A DNA stretch of 58,647 nt, from assembly GCA_964244115.1 (NCBI GenBank), contig CAXTHM010000018.1:1-58647 (forward strand), given 5' to 3'. The number at the start of each line of letters is the position of its first letter. Position 1 is the first letter of the stretch. This DNA is from CADCWK01 sp964244115. Its GTDB lineage: Bacteria; Chloroflexota; Chloroflexia; Thermomicrobiales; UBA6265. Below the pieces are notes generated by a model, which was not told the origin of the DNA, did not search any database, and worked only from the letters and a program-made list of their open reading frames with translations. This document shows positions 10,169 to 19,316 of the stretch, piece by piece. The position numbers and the translations under genes were made by a program.

Positions 10169-12247
10169 GTGAGCAGTATGCCGCAGACCTACACACCGGC
10201 TCAGTCGACACAGCAGATCGCGGCAGTCCCGACCAGCGAGGCTGGCAACGGGATCGCGTATGAGCCCGACGAGACCTCCCCCACATCTCCCGACACCACG
10301 TCCGAGACGGCCGTCACCGATAACCTCGACGACCTCCTCGACGCCCTCCCGCCCGACATCGCCGACCCGATCCGCGGCCTCGACGACCAGCACGAGCTGG
10401 GCGGTCTGGTCGAACTCGTGCTCGACCTCGGCCGCCGTCCGGAGGCCCGCTTCCAGCACGGCGAGCTGATGCTGACCGACCGGGACGTCACCCGCGACGA
10501 CCTCGAGATGGTGGCCGGCAAGATCGGCCAGTTCGGCGACGACAACCGGGCCGGCATCGAGCGGACGCTCCACCGCATCTCGGCGATCCGGAACCGCAAG
10601 GGCGACATCGTCGGCCTGACCTGCCGGATCGGCCGGGCCGTCTTCGGGACGATCCAGATCATCAGCGACCTGATCGAGTCCGGCGAGAGCGTCCTGCTCC
10701 TCGGCCGGCCGGGGGTGGGCAAGACGACCATGCTCCGGGAGACTGCTCGCGTGCTGGCCGACGAGTACCGCAAGCGGGTCGTGATCGTCGATACCAGCAA
10801 CGAGATCGCCGGCGACGGCGACATCCCGCACCCGGCCATCGGCCGCGCCCGCCGGATGCAGGTCCCGACGCCCAACCAGCAGCACGGCGTCATGATCGAG
10901 GCCGTCGAGAACCATATGCCCGAGGTCATCGTCATCGACGAGATCGGGACGGAACTCGAGGCCGGCGCCGCCCGGACGATCGCCGAGCGCGGCGTCCAGC
11001 TGATCGGCACGGCCCACGGCAACTCGCTCGAGAACCTGATGCTCAACCCGACCCTCTCGGATCTGATCGGCGGGATCCAGTCGGTCACGCTCTCCGACGA
11101 GGAGGCCCGCCGGCGCGGCACCCAGAAGTCGATCCTGGAGCGCAAGGGCCCGCCGACCTTCGGCATCATGGTCGAGATCGTCAGCCGCGATGAGGTCGCC
11201 GTCCACCGTGATGTCGCCACGACCGTCGACGGCATTCTCCGTGGCGTGGCGCCGCGGTCCGAGATCCGCCGGCGGAACGAGCGCGGCGAGCTGGAGATCA
11301 GCAACCGCGACGAGACCCGGCGCGATCCCGGTCAGCCGCAGCAGCGGCCGGGTGGCCAGTTCATGTCCGGCCGGCGCAGCGGTGGCGGAGGATCCGGGTC
11401 GAGCTCGGGCATCGTCGATCTCAGCACCAGGCAGCCCCGCAGTGGCCGTAGTGATACGGACATGCGGATCGCCGTCGCCAGCGTCCCGGTCGCGCCGATC
11501 ACGCTGCCGACGCTGCGGAACGGCACGGCCGTCCGCACCGAGCCGGAGCCCGATGTCCGGGCCGAGGAGTTCGAGCGGCGGGCCGTCCCCGCGGCGGTCG
11601 AGTTCGCGCCGAACTTCCCCCGCGGCCGTGGCACCGAGAGCAAGCCTCTCCGCCTCTACCCCTTCGGGATCAGCCGCAACCGGCTGGAGTCGGCGATCAA
11701 CCAGCTCGGCGTCCCGGCGACGATCGTCCGCGACCTGCGCGAGTCGGACATGGTCGTCACCCTGAAGAACTACTACCGGCGCAAGCCGCAGTCGCTCCGC
11801 GATGCCGAGAGCCGGGGCACCCCCGTCTACGTCATGCGGTCCAACACCGAGACGCAGATGGAGAACGTCCTCGCTGGGCTGTTCCCGTTCGCGGCCTCGC
11901 GCCGGACGCCGATGCCGAACCACCGGATCGAGACGGTGCCGGATAGCGCGGCCGAACTCGATGAGATCGACTGGGATGGCGAGGACGAGGAGGCGCTCGC
12001 CGGCTTCGACGATGACGCCTCACCGGCCCCCAAGGCCAGCGACGACGTGGTGACCCTGGCGATGATCGAGGCCGAGGACGCGATCGCGCATATCATGGGC
12101 GGCTCGCCGCCGATCTCGCTGGCGCCGCAGGGGGCCTACGTTCGCCGGCTCCAGCACCAGCTCGCGGACCGCTACAACCTCGGCAGCCGCAGCCGGGGCC
12201 GCGAGCCCTACCGCCACGTCGAGCTGTTCCGCCTCGGGATGCAGTAA
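10169..12247 (+). CDS. R3H domain-containing AAA ATPase (Ycf45/SpoIIIAA-like)
   Basis: A 692-residue cytoplasmic ATPase. The N-terminus is acidic and flexible, followed by LVLDLGRRPEARF and a P-loop NTPase core. Walker A is GRPGVGKTTMLRE near residue 178 and Walker B is EVIVIDEIGTE near residue 252; GVQLIGTAHGNSLENL follows. This arrangement resembles the SpoIIIAA/Ycf45 secretion-ATPase-like family. A low-complexity Gly/Ser/Arg linker (about 390-425) leads to a nucleic-acid-binding end with VRRLQHQLADRY and GREPYRHVELFR, matching an R3H motif (R-x3-H). GTG 10169 has GAGG eight bases upstream. The family is widespread in cyanobacteria and Chloroflexota but its role is not settled; single-stranded nucleic acid remodelling is a reasonable inference. 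tmk and a c-di-AMP receptor follow. Confidence 0.85.
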   Translation: MSSMPQTYTPAQSTQQIAAVPTSEAGNGIAYEPDETSPTSPDTTSETAVTDNLDDLLDALPPDIADPIRGLDDQHELGGLVELVLDLGRRPEARFQHGELMLTDRDVTRDDLEMVAGKIGQFGDDNRAGIERTLHRISAIRNRKGDIVGLTCRIGRAVFGTIQIISDLIESGESVLLLGRPGVGKTTMLRETARVLADEYRKRVVIVDTSNEIAGDGDIPHPAIGRARRMQVPTPNQQHGVMIEAVENHMPEVIVIDEIGTELEAGAARTIAERGVQLIGTAHGNSLENLMLNPTLSDLIGGIQSVTLSDEEARRRGTQKSILERKGPPTFGIMVEIVSRDEVAVHRDVATTVDGILRGVAPRSEIRRRNERGELEISNRDETRRDPGQPQQRPGGQFMSGRRSGGGGSGSSSGIVDLSTRQPRSGRSDTDMRIAVASVPVAPITLPTLRNGTAVRTEPEPDVRAEEFERRAVPAAVEFAPNFPRGRGTESKPLRLYPFGISRNRLESAINQLGVPATIVRDLRESDMVVTLKNYYRRKPQSLRDAESRGTPVYVMRSNTETQMENVLAGLFPFAASRRTPMPNHRIETVPDSAAELDEIDWDGEDEEALAGFDDDASPAPKASDDVVTLAMIEAEDAIAHIMGGSPPISLAPQGAYVRRLQHQLADRYNLGSRSRGREPYRHVELFRLGMQ

Positions 12248-12307
12248 CCCGCGCACGAACTGACTGACCGCCGGCATTGCCTGGTTACCGGTCGGACCAG
12301 AGAGAAC

Positions 12308-12355
12308 CCCCGCGATGGTGGTGTCGTAGACCGAGGCGACACCACCGTCGCGGGG
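12308..12355 (+). terminator. Long hairpin between R3H ATPase gene and tmk
   Basis: Two 19-base arms (12308-12326 and 12337-12355) pair completely except for one G-T wobble, around a 10-base loop. There is no T-tract. It sits just before the possible tmk starts and could terminate transcription or restrict tmk translation. Confidence 0.6.
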
Positions 12356-12387
12356 CGTTCACGATGAGAGGTGTGGTGCTGACCGGT

Positions 12388-13077
12388 ATGCGGGGACTGT
12401 TCGTGAGCTTCGAGGGGCCCGAGGGGGCCGGCAAGACGACCCAGGCCCGCCGGCTGTCCGACGACCTCCGGGCCGAGGGCCATGAGGTCGTCCTGACCCG
12501 CGAGCCCGGCGGCACTTCGCTGGCCGAGGCCATTCGCGATCTCGTCCTGAGCCAGGCAGCGGCCGGGGAGGGCGCGATGTCCCCGGCGACCGAGGCCCTG
12601 CTGTTCACGGCGGCCCGCGCGGACCACGTCGAGCGCCTGATCCGGCCGGCCCTGGCCGCGGGCCAGATCGTGATCTGCGACCGGTTCACCGGCTCGACGC
12701 TGGCCTACCAGGGCGGTGGCCGCGGGCTGGACGGTGAGGCCCTCGCCGCCGCCCAGCTCCTCGCGACCGGCGGCCTGGCACCCGACCTGACGCTGCTCCT
12801 CGATCTCCCCGTCCGGGAGGGTCTGGCCCGCCGGTTCGCCGATCGGGACGGCGACGTGCCGAACCGGCTCGACGCCGAATCGGCGGCCTTTCACGAGCGG
12901 GTCCGGGCGACGTATCTCGATCTGGCCGACGCCGGTCGGCCCTCGTGGGTTATCGTTCGTGCCGACCAGCCACCCGTTGCGGTCGCGTCCGCGATCGGCG
13001 ACACTGTACGTTCAGTGCTTCGGGACCGACGCACCGTGTCCCGGCACGCTCGCTCCGGTGCGGTCGACACAGGATGA
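12388..13077 (+). CDS. tmk: Thymidylate kinase
   Basis: Phosphorylates dTMP to dTDP for DNA synthesis, using ATP. Visible motifs: P-loop FEGPEGAGKTTQ at the very N-terminus, TREPGGT (substrate binding), LLFTAARADHVE, the DRF motif in ICDRFTGSTLAYQGGGRGL, and a lid region DRDGDVPNRL. ATG 12388 places the P-loop at the usual distance from the N-terminus. GTG 12376 (AGAGG five bases upstream) and ATG 12364 are possible longer starts. The product from 12388 is 229 residues, within the normal range plus a short basic tail. The stop overlaps an ATG of the next gene (ATGA at 13074-13077), so tmk and the c-di-AMP receptor are translated as a unit. Confidence 0.93.
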   Translation: MRGLFVSFEGPEGAGKTTQARRLSDDLRAEGHEVVLTREPGGTSLAEAIRDLVLSQAAAGEGAMSPATEALLFTAARADHVERLIRPALAAGQIVICDRFTGSTLAYQGGGRGLDGEALAAAQLLATGGLAPDLTLLLDLPVREGLARRFADRDGDVPNRLDAESAAFHERVRATYLDLADAGRPSWVIVRADQPPVAVASAIGDTVRSVLRDRRTVSRHARSGAVDTG

Positions 13078-13079
13078 CC

Positions 13080-13439
13080 ATGACGGAGCGCCAGCCCGGT
13101 GACGCGATGAAACTGATCATCGCGGTGATCCAGGGCCACGACGGCAACGCGACGCTCGGGGCCTTGGTGGAGCGTGGATTTCACGCGACACTGATCGACA
13201 GCCAGAGCGGTTTGCTCCGCGAGCGAAACGCGACGCTGATCGTGGGCGTTCAGGAGACATACCTGGCCGATGCGCTGCGCGTCATCCAGGTGGCCTGTCA
13301 GGGTCAGAACCGGGTCGCCAACCCGGTCATGCCGCTGGCCGAACCGGTCGACGTCTACGTCAACGAGCCGATCCCGGTCGCGGTCGGTGGCGCGACCCTG
13401 CTCGTCTTCGATGTCGCGCGGTACGAACGGATCGCCTGA
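13080..13439 (+). CDS. P-II-like cyclic-di-AMP receptor (DarA/PstA family)
   Basis: A small cytoplasmic trimeric signal protein related to P-II, predicted to bind cyclic-di-AMP. The core starts MKLIIAVIQGHDGNATLGAL, continues with ERGFHATLIDSQSGLLRERN, and has the T-L-x-V-G-V strand (ATLIVGVQETYLADALRVI) typical of the DUF970/DarA family. The family usually has about 110 residues; here there are 119 with ATG 13080 (AGGA five bases upstream), and the core Met at 13107 is an alternative. It overlaps or abuts tmk, a pairing also known in Firmicutes (established knowledge). No di-adenylate cyclase is in the window. Confidence 0.85.
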   Translation: MTERQPGDAMKLIIAVIQGHDGNATLGALVERGFHATLIDSQSGLLRERNATLIVGVQETYLADALRVIQVACQGQNRVANPVMPLAEPVDVYVNEPIPVAVGGATLLVFDVARYERIA

Positions 13440-13536
13440 GACCAGCTGAGACCGGCCCGGTCTGTCGGGTTCGGCACGCATCGAGCGGCGCAGCGACAGG
13501 CTGACGCCAGTAACGGGAAACGGGAAGGGGCTGGCA

Positions 13537-14328
13537 TTGGGGTTCGAGGAAGTGCTGGCGCGAGGTGCCCAGATCTTCGTGGCGCTGATCGGGGCCTACC
13601 TGGCCGTGCTGTGGTTCGTCAGTATCGTCTGGGCGTTCCGCGACATCGAGTCGCGGAGCCGTAGCGTCGTCACCCAGATCTTCTCGACGCTCCTGGTCGT
13701 CCTGTTCCCGTTCCTCGGGGTGCCGCTCTATTTGGTGCTCCGGCCGAAGGAGACGCTGGATTCCGCCTTCCAGAAATCGCTGGAGGAGGAGTACCTGCTC
13801 CAGGACCTGGAAGAGTTACCGCTCTGCCCGAGCTGCCAGCACTACGTCGCCGAGGACTTCGTCCTCTGCCCGCATTGCCACACCCAGTTGCGTGACAATT
13901 GCGCCAGCTGCGACCGCCTCGTCGACCTGCGCTGGACGCTATGCCCATACTGCTCCGCCCCGCAGTCCGGCCACGAGCACGCCCCGCAGATCGAGGCTCC
14001 CGCGGCCCGCTGGTCCCGACCGTCCGTCCCGACGAAGGTCCCGGCTCCGGTAATCGCCGTCCCCGAACGGGCGGCCCCGGCCGAGCCCCAGGTCGCCGCC
14101 GCCACGACGGTGGGCGAGATGGTCGGCCAGCGCGGCGTCGGGCGGCCTGACGCCGGCCGCCTGACCGTCGTCGGCGGTCGCGCTCATCGCTCCGGCGAGA
14201 GCGCCGGTCCCGATGGGCAGCCGCGCCGCGGTCGCTTCCTCCGACCGGCCGCGACGGACGATGCCGCCGCGACGACCGTGATCGACAACCGCCGTGAGCG
14301 CGTGACGATGCGCGCCGACGGCGACTGA
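13537..14328 (+). CDS. Membrane-anchored double zinc-ribbon protein
   Basis: A 263-residue protein of unknown function. Residues about 12-32 (IFVALIGAYLAVLWFVSIVW) and about 45-67 (TQIFSTLLVVLFPFLGVPLY) form two membrane segments. The cytoplasmic part has a double zinc ribbon with four CxxC pairs (CPSC, CPHC, CASC, CPYC; about 97-140). The tail is Pro/Ala-rich and probably disordered. TTG 13537 has AAGGGG six bases upstream. It follows tmk and the c-di-AMP receptor on the same strand and ends at a strong terminator, so it may be the last gene of that operon. Confidence 0.7.
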   Translation: MGFEEVLARGAQIFVALIGAYLAVLWFVSIVWAFRDIESRSRSVVTQIFSTLLVVLFPFLGVPLYLVLRPKETLDSAFQKSLEEEYLLQDLEELPLCPSCQHYVAEDFVLCPHCHTQLRDNCASCDRLVDLRWTLCPYCSAPQSGHEHAPQIEAPAARWSRPSVPTKVPAPVIAVPERAAPAEPQVAAATTVGEMVGQRGVGRPDAGRLTVVGGRAHRSGESAGPDGQPRRGRFLRPAATDDAAATTVIDNRRERVTMRADGD

Positions 14329-14355
14329 TCGGCGCTTCACATCACCGGTCGATTG

Positions 14356-14386
14356 CAGACCCGACCCGGGCTCCGGGTCGGGTCTG
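14356..14386 (+). terminator. Rho-independent terminator
   Basis: A perfect 14-bp stem (14356-14369 with 14373-14386) with loop GCT, followed shortly by TTTT at 14392. It closes the tmk operon. Confidence 0.8.
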
Positions 14387-14948
14387 TAGCGTTTTCGTCG
14401 TGAGTGGCGTTCGGCGTGAGTGGCGATGGTCGCGCACAGGTGGCGAACGGAATCCCCGGTCACTCGACCGGTCACGTGGCGGCGCAGCCTGGCCCTGGAG
14501 GGACCAGGCTCAGGGGTGAAGGGAGACGCCCGTTCATGGAGGTGCGCCTTGTCTGGAAACCTCGCATGGTTGCGGGGAAGCTGGGAGTGCTCCGTCGCCA
14601 GAGCGCGTCACGTCATTACAGGGACATTTGTCTGGATCCATGTCCGTCGCGGGAAAGATGAGCGGGACGATTCCCAGGCGATGCGTATCATGGGTCACGA
14701 CGCCTGCCCCGGATTGTCCCTGAGAGGCAATTCGGGTAGAAGCTTGGTGCGTGAACGCACGCGCGTGGTGCTCCCCACGCCGGACACCGGCGGAGCCGTG
14801 GTGCAGCGAGCGCCGCATGGGGCGGAGAGCGATGCCGGTTCACCCCGGCTTGGGGAGCGGTCTGCTCCGCCATCGAGCTGTCACGGGTCCATTGACCGTT
14901 TACCCGAGATCGTCCCTGATCTCGCAGCACTCACGCGAAAGACCGGCG
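14387..14948. other. Unassigned 560-base intergenic region
   Basis: No credible protein gene is seen on either strand. Several local hairpins occur: AGCCTGG/CCAGGCT around 14486-14512, GGACAT/ATGTCC around 14622-14645, and GTGCGT-GA-ACGCAC at 14747-14760. TTGACC at 14892 with GAGATC/GATCTC (14906-14923) could be the promoter region of the helicase gene. It does not match the RNase P, tmRNA or SRP RNA consensus as I know them. Confidence 0.4.
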
Positions 14949-17900
14949 ATGATGCATCTCGATGTCCCAGTGAACGACGGCGGGCAGCGCCGGATGTCCC
15001 CGACCGATGTCTCGGCCTACATCCAGCAGGGGAGCTGTCAGCGATACCTGCGCCTCGCCCTGCTCTCGCGGGGTCGCGGTTCCGACCCGGTCCGCGCCTA
15101 CGGCGTCGCCGAGCAGGCGCTGACGCCGCTCCTGACGAATACCGGCCGGGACTTCGAGGACAAGGTCGAGGGGACGATCGGGACGATGCACCCTACCCGC
15201 CGCCTCGGGCAGGACGGGACGACCAACCGGGACGCCGACAACGAGACCCTGATCCGGACCGTGCGACGGCTCGCCGCCGGCAGCACGATGGTGCTGTTCC
15301 AGGTTCGGCTGCGGACCCCGCTCGGCGCCTGGGATCTGCGCGGCGACGCCGACCTGATCCAGCTATCCCGGGACACCGACGGGCAGCTCTCGGTGCTCGT
15401 GGCCGACATCAAGAGTTCGACGCGGCCGCACCTCGAGCATCAGCTCCAGGTCGCGTTCTACGCCCGGATGATCGACCGGATCCTGCGAGACGACGGGGTC
15501 GTCGTCGCGTCCCTCCAGCTCGGCGTGCTCTACCGGGCCGCGGAGGCCGACCGCCTCGCCCTCGACCCGGAGCTCGCCGAGCAGGTCGCCGCCGACCGGA
15601 AGGTGGCGCTGGCGATGTTCGGCACGGGTTTCGCCTGTCTCTCGCTGGTCGACGATGTCGTCGCGCTCCAGGACACGGTCGACGACCTGGTCGCTGCGCC
15701 GGGATCCGTCGCCGAGCGGGTCGCGACGACGCCGTTCGCGGACGTCCCGTACCACCTCGCCGACGTCTGCGATGGCTGCCGGTTCAACGAGTTCTGCATG
15801 AAGTGGTCGGCCGAGCATGACGACCTCACCCTGATCCCGTTCATCTCCGGGGTCGAGAAGGCGCACCTCGTCCGGACCGGCATCACCACGACCGCCCAGC
15901 TGGCGGCGCTGAAGCGGGTCGAGAAGCGGGACAAGGGCGAGCAGGGCCCGGCCCTCCGTCTCGTCACCGCCCCGGACGCGACCGCGACCGTCCGCCGCCT
16001 CGGCACCCGGTCCGCGCTGGGATCGCGGCTGGACGAGCTCATCATCCGCGCCCAGGCTTACCGCCAGGGGCAGGGCGACGACTACCCCAAGGTCTGGGAC
16101 ATCCCCGGCGGGGGCAACGGCAGCCTGCCGGTGGTGGCGCCGGATCGTCATCCCAACCTGGTCTGGATCTACATCGACGCCCAGAAGGACTACCTCAACG
16201 ATCGGCTCTATCTGCTCGCCGCCCGGGTGGTGGCCTGTGAGGGGGGTGCGCCCACCCGCGAGGAGTCGATCGTCGAGATGACCGCCGGCCCGCCGGACGA
16301 CCCGCTGACCGAGCGTGAGATCGTCGGGCGCTGGGCGCAGCGGCTGGTCGGTGCGATCAGCCGGCTGGCGGCGCCGGAGCCGCTGACGGGGGCGCGGCGG
16401 GCTCCGATCCATCTCGTCTTCCACAGTGGCCAGGAGATGAGCGACCTGCTCGATGGCCTGTCCCGCCACCTGCAGGAGGTCTTCGGCGCGACGGCGCTCT
16501 ACGACTTCGTCACCCAGCCGGCCGCCTACGACTCGCCGCTCGTGACCGAGCTGGCCACCGAGATCCGGGAGCGGCGCAACCTGCCCCTGATCGCGCAGTC
16601 GCTGGTCCGGACTGCCCAGATCCAGGGCTTCGACTGGAACAGCCCGCGGCCGTTCCGCCAACTGTTCCGGGCGCGGACGTTCGATTTCGTCCGGCGCCTC
16701 GACGGCAAGGGTGACGAGGAGGGCCAGTGGTACACCAGCCGGGCCCGCTTCCGCTCCGGTATCCCGCTGGAGTACGCCTACGGGCTCTGGCGGAAGCTGG
16801 AGATCCGCGGCGGCGGGTCGCTCGCGACGATCGAGCCCTTCCTGGCGCCCAGCCGCGATGAGTTCCTCGACTACGTCGACCGGCGGCTCGACGCGCTCGT
16901 CTTCCTGGCGAGCAAACTCGACCCGAACCGGGACGCCGGCAAGACGCCGTTCGATCTCCCCGCGCTCGGCGCGTTCGAGTCTCGCGCCCACGATCTCGGG
17001 ACGGCCCTGCTGGAGTTCCTCCAGATCGAGCGCCACGCCGAGATGGCGCAGTGGCGCCGGGTGCGGCAGCTCGAGCCGGAGCGCCGGATGGCGATGGGTG
17101 AAGCGTGGGTCGCCAGTTTCCACGACGAGGACCAGGACCCGGAGACCCTCGCGGCCCTGAGGATCGCCCGCGAGCGATCCGACGCCGGCGAGGCGGCCAG
17201 GCGGGCCGGTCGGGAATCGAGCACCGAGGAGCGCAAGACGCTGCGGTGGTCGCTGGCCGACCGGCCGCTGCGGCTCCGGCTCGAAGCCGGCGGCGACGCG
17301 GCGGAGGTCGACGAGCTGCTGGCGACCTCCGACATGAAGCCGGGCGAGTGGGCCGTGCTCAAGGAGCGCTACGCGGTCGACTCCCGGCTCCCGGAGGGGC
17401 AGCGGACCACGTTCACGCCGACGGCCAAGCAGCTCCTCTACGCGCCCCGCGTCGAGATCGGCGCGGTGACGCCGGTCAGTGCCGATGGCCGACCGGACTA
17501 CCGGTTCGAGATCGAGATGCTGGACGCCCGCGGTGGCGGCGGGAACGGCAACGGCTACACCTTCGGCGGCCACCCGGAGCCGCCGCGGGATGGGACGACC
17601 TACAGCCTCGACCCCAACCCGGACGATTACAACGGCGCCGGTCTCCAGGGCACGGTCCAGCAGATCGTCGGTGGGCGCCAGAACACGCTCTACGACCGGC
17701 TCGTCGCGACGACGCCGTCGCCGGCCGAGTGGCCCGTCGAGGCAGCGGCCGGCCAGGAGCGCTTCATGGCGGGGCTGGTCGCCTTCGACCGGGCCGGGCT
17801 GCTGCACGATTTCGAGCCGGGCAAGCACGACCTGATCGCCCGCCGCAGCGCCGAGCCGTTCCTGCTCGTCCAGGGGCCGCCCGGCACCGGCAAGAGCTAC

Positions 17901-19316
17901 ACGACCGCCTTCGCGATCCTGGCCCGGATGCAGGGCGCCCTCGCGGCCGGCAAGCCGTTCCGGGTCGCCGCCGGCTGCAAGACCCACGCGGCGACGGACG
18001 TGCTCATGCTCGGGATCGTCGAGGCGCAGGCGAAGCTCCGGGGGTGGCGGTCCGATCACCCGGAGCTGTTCGAACGGCACTTCGACGAGCGATTGCTCGG
18101 TGTGCCGATCCTGCGCAGCGAGCCGAGGGGCGCTCTGCCAGACGGGGTCTACGGCGTCTGGCGCCGGGAGAAGAAGGAGCAGGCCGGGCCGGATGATCGG
18201 GTCGGGCTGAAGCAGCTCATGCTGGATGAGCACGTCATCCTCTGCGCGGTCCCGGGGGCGATCCGGGTGCTGGATCAGCCGCACTGGAAGGCGAAGACGC
18301 AGCTCCGACCGATCCACTGCCTCGTCCTCGACGAGGCGTCGCAGATGAACCTGCCCGAGGCCCTGATGGCGGCCCGGCTGCTCGACCCGGCCGGCCAGAT
18401 CATCGTCGTCGGGGATCACCGTCAGATGGCGCCGATCATCAAGCACGAGTGGGAGGGCGAGCGCCGCCGGACCTTCCAGGAGTACACCGTCTACCGCTCG
18501 CTGTTCGACACGCTCCGCCTGCGCAAGCCCGAGCCGGCCGTGATCCGGTTCGAGGAGAGCTTCCGGCTGCACTCCAGCATGGCCGAGTTCCTCCGCCAGG
18601 AGATCTACCGGCACGACGGGATCGCCTATCACTCGCACCGGACGGGCGTCCTCGAACCGACGGCGTCCGAAGACGCGTTCGTCGCGGCGGTGCTGGACCC
18701 GACGTACCCGATGGTGATCGTGCTCCATGACGAGGCGGGCAGCCAGACCCGCAACGAGTTCGAGGTCCGGTTGATCGAGCCGGTGCTCCGGATGATGGTC
18801 GACGACCTCGGGCTGGAACCCGAGCGCGGGCTCGGCGTGGTCGTCCCGCACCGGGCCCAGCGGGCGGCCTTCCTGCGCGCGATCCCGGAACTCGAACGGG
18901 AGAGCGACGACGGGCAGGTCCGCTCGTCGGTCGAGACGGTCGAGAAGTTCCAGGGCGGCGAGCGGGAGGCGATGGTCTTCGCCGCCACCGAGAGCGACCC
19001 CGGCTACCTGGCGACCCGGGCCGGCTTCATGTTCGACCCGCGCCGGCTGACCGTGGCGATGAGCCGGGCCAAGCGCAAGATGATCCTCGTCGCCGGCCAG
19101 ACCGTCTTCAGCCACTTCAGCCCCGACGAGGAGACCTTCGCCAACGTCCTGCTCTGGAAGAACCTCCTCCGTCGGACCTGCACCGTTCGGCTCTGGCACG
19201 GGACGGTCGAGGGCCATGCGGTCACCGTCTGGGGGAATGAGACAATGCCGGAGATCGCGGCCCCGGGCTTGACGAGTGTTTCGGATCAGTTCGACCTGAT
19301 GGAGGAGCGGCGATGA
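14949..19316 (+). CDS. TM0106-like RecB-family nuclease fused to SF1 helicase
   Basis: A 1455-residue DNA/RNA-processing enzyme. The N-terminal third is a RecB-like nuclease: GDADLIQL and VLVADIKSS (near residue 152) give the acidic/D-x-K core. A single Cys near residue 27 (GSCQRYL) plus CDGCRFNEFC near residue 273 form a four-Cys set like the Fe-S cluster of AddB, Dna2 and Cas4. A long middle region follows. The C-terminal part is a UPF1/Dna2-like SF1 helicase: Walker A QGPPGTGKS near 974, motif II LDEAS near 1127, VVGDHRQMAPI (III), VEKFQGGEREAMVF (V) and TVAMSRAKRK (VI). The order matches Dna2. ATG 14949 is chosen, without a strong Shine-Dalgarno. The stop overlaps manC by four bases. Probable role is repair or nucleic-acid end processing. 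Confidence 0.85.
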   Translation: MMHLDVPVNDGGQRRMSPTDVSAYIQQGSCQRYLRLALLSRGRGSDPVRAYGVAEQALTPLLTNTGRDFEDKVEGTIGTMHPTRRLGQDGTTNRDADNETLIRTVRRLAAGSTMVLFQVRLRTPLGAWDLRGDADLIQLSRDTDGQLSVLVADIKSSTRPHLEHQLQVAFYARMIDRILRDDGVVVASLQLGVLYRAAEADRLALDPELAEQVAADRKVALAMFGTGFACLSLVDDVVALQDTVDDLVAAPGSVAERVATTPFADVPYHLADVCDGCRFNEFCMKWSAEHDDLTLIPFISGVEKAHLVRTGITTTAQLAALKRVEKRDKGEQGPALRLVTAPDATATVRRLGTRSALGSRLDELIIRAQAYRQGQGDDYPKVWDIPGGGNGSLPVVAPDRHPNLVWIYIDAQKDYLNDRLYLLAARVVACEGGAPTREESIVEMTAGPPDDPLTEREIVGRWAQRLVGAISRLAAPEPLTGARRAPIHLVFHSGQEMSDLLDGLSRHLQEVFGATALYDFVTQPAAYDSPLVTELATEIRERRNLPLIAQSLVRTAQIQGFDWNSPRPFRQLFRARTFDFVRRLDGKGDEEGQWYTSRARFRSGIPLEYAYGLWRKLEIRGGGSLATIEPFLAPSRDEFLDYVDRRLDALVFLASKLDPNRDAGKTPFDLPALGAFESRAHDLGTALLEFLQIERHAEMAQWRRVRQLEPERRMAMGEAWVASFHDEDQDPETLAALRIARERSDAGEAARRAGRESSTEERKTLRWSLADRPLRLRLEAGGDAAEVDELLATSDMKPGEWAVLKERYAVDSRLPEGQRTTFTPTAKQLLYAPRVEIGAVTPVSADGRPDYRFEIEMLDARGGGGNGNGYTFGGHPEPPRDGTTYSLDPNPDDYNGAGLQGTVQQIVGGRQNTLYDRLVATTPSPAEWPVEAAAGQERFMAGLVAFDRAGLLHDFEPGKHDLIARRSAEPFLLVQGPPGTGKSYTTAFAILARMQGALAAGKPFRVAAGCKTHAATDVLMLGIVEAQAKLRGWRSDHPELFERHFDERLLGVPILRSEPRGALPDGVYGVWRREKKEQAGPDDRVGLKQLMLDEHVILCAVPGAIRVLDQPHWKAKTQLRPIHCLVLDEASQMNLPEALMAARLLDPAGQIIVVGDHRQMAPIIKHEWEGERRRTFQEYTVYRSLFDTLRLRKPEPAVIRFEESFRLHSSMAEFLRQEIYRHDGIAYHSHRTGVLEPTASEDAFVAAVLDPTYPMVIVLHDEAGSQTRNEFEVRLIEPVLRMMVDDLGLEPERGLGVVVPHRAQRAAFLRAIPELERESDDGQVRSSVETVEKFQGGEREAMVFAATESDPGYLATRAGFMFDPRRLTVAMSRAKRKMILVAGQTVFSHFSPDEETFANVLLWKNLLRRTCTVRLWHGTVEGHAVTVWGNETMPEIAAPGLTSVSDQFDLMEERR

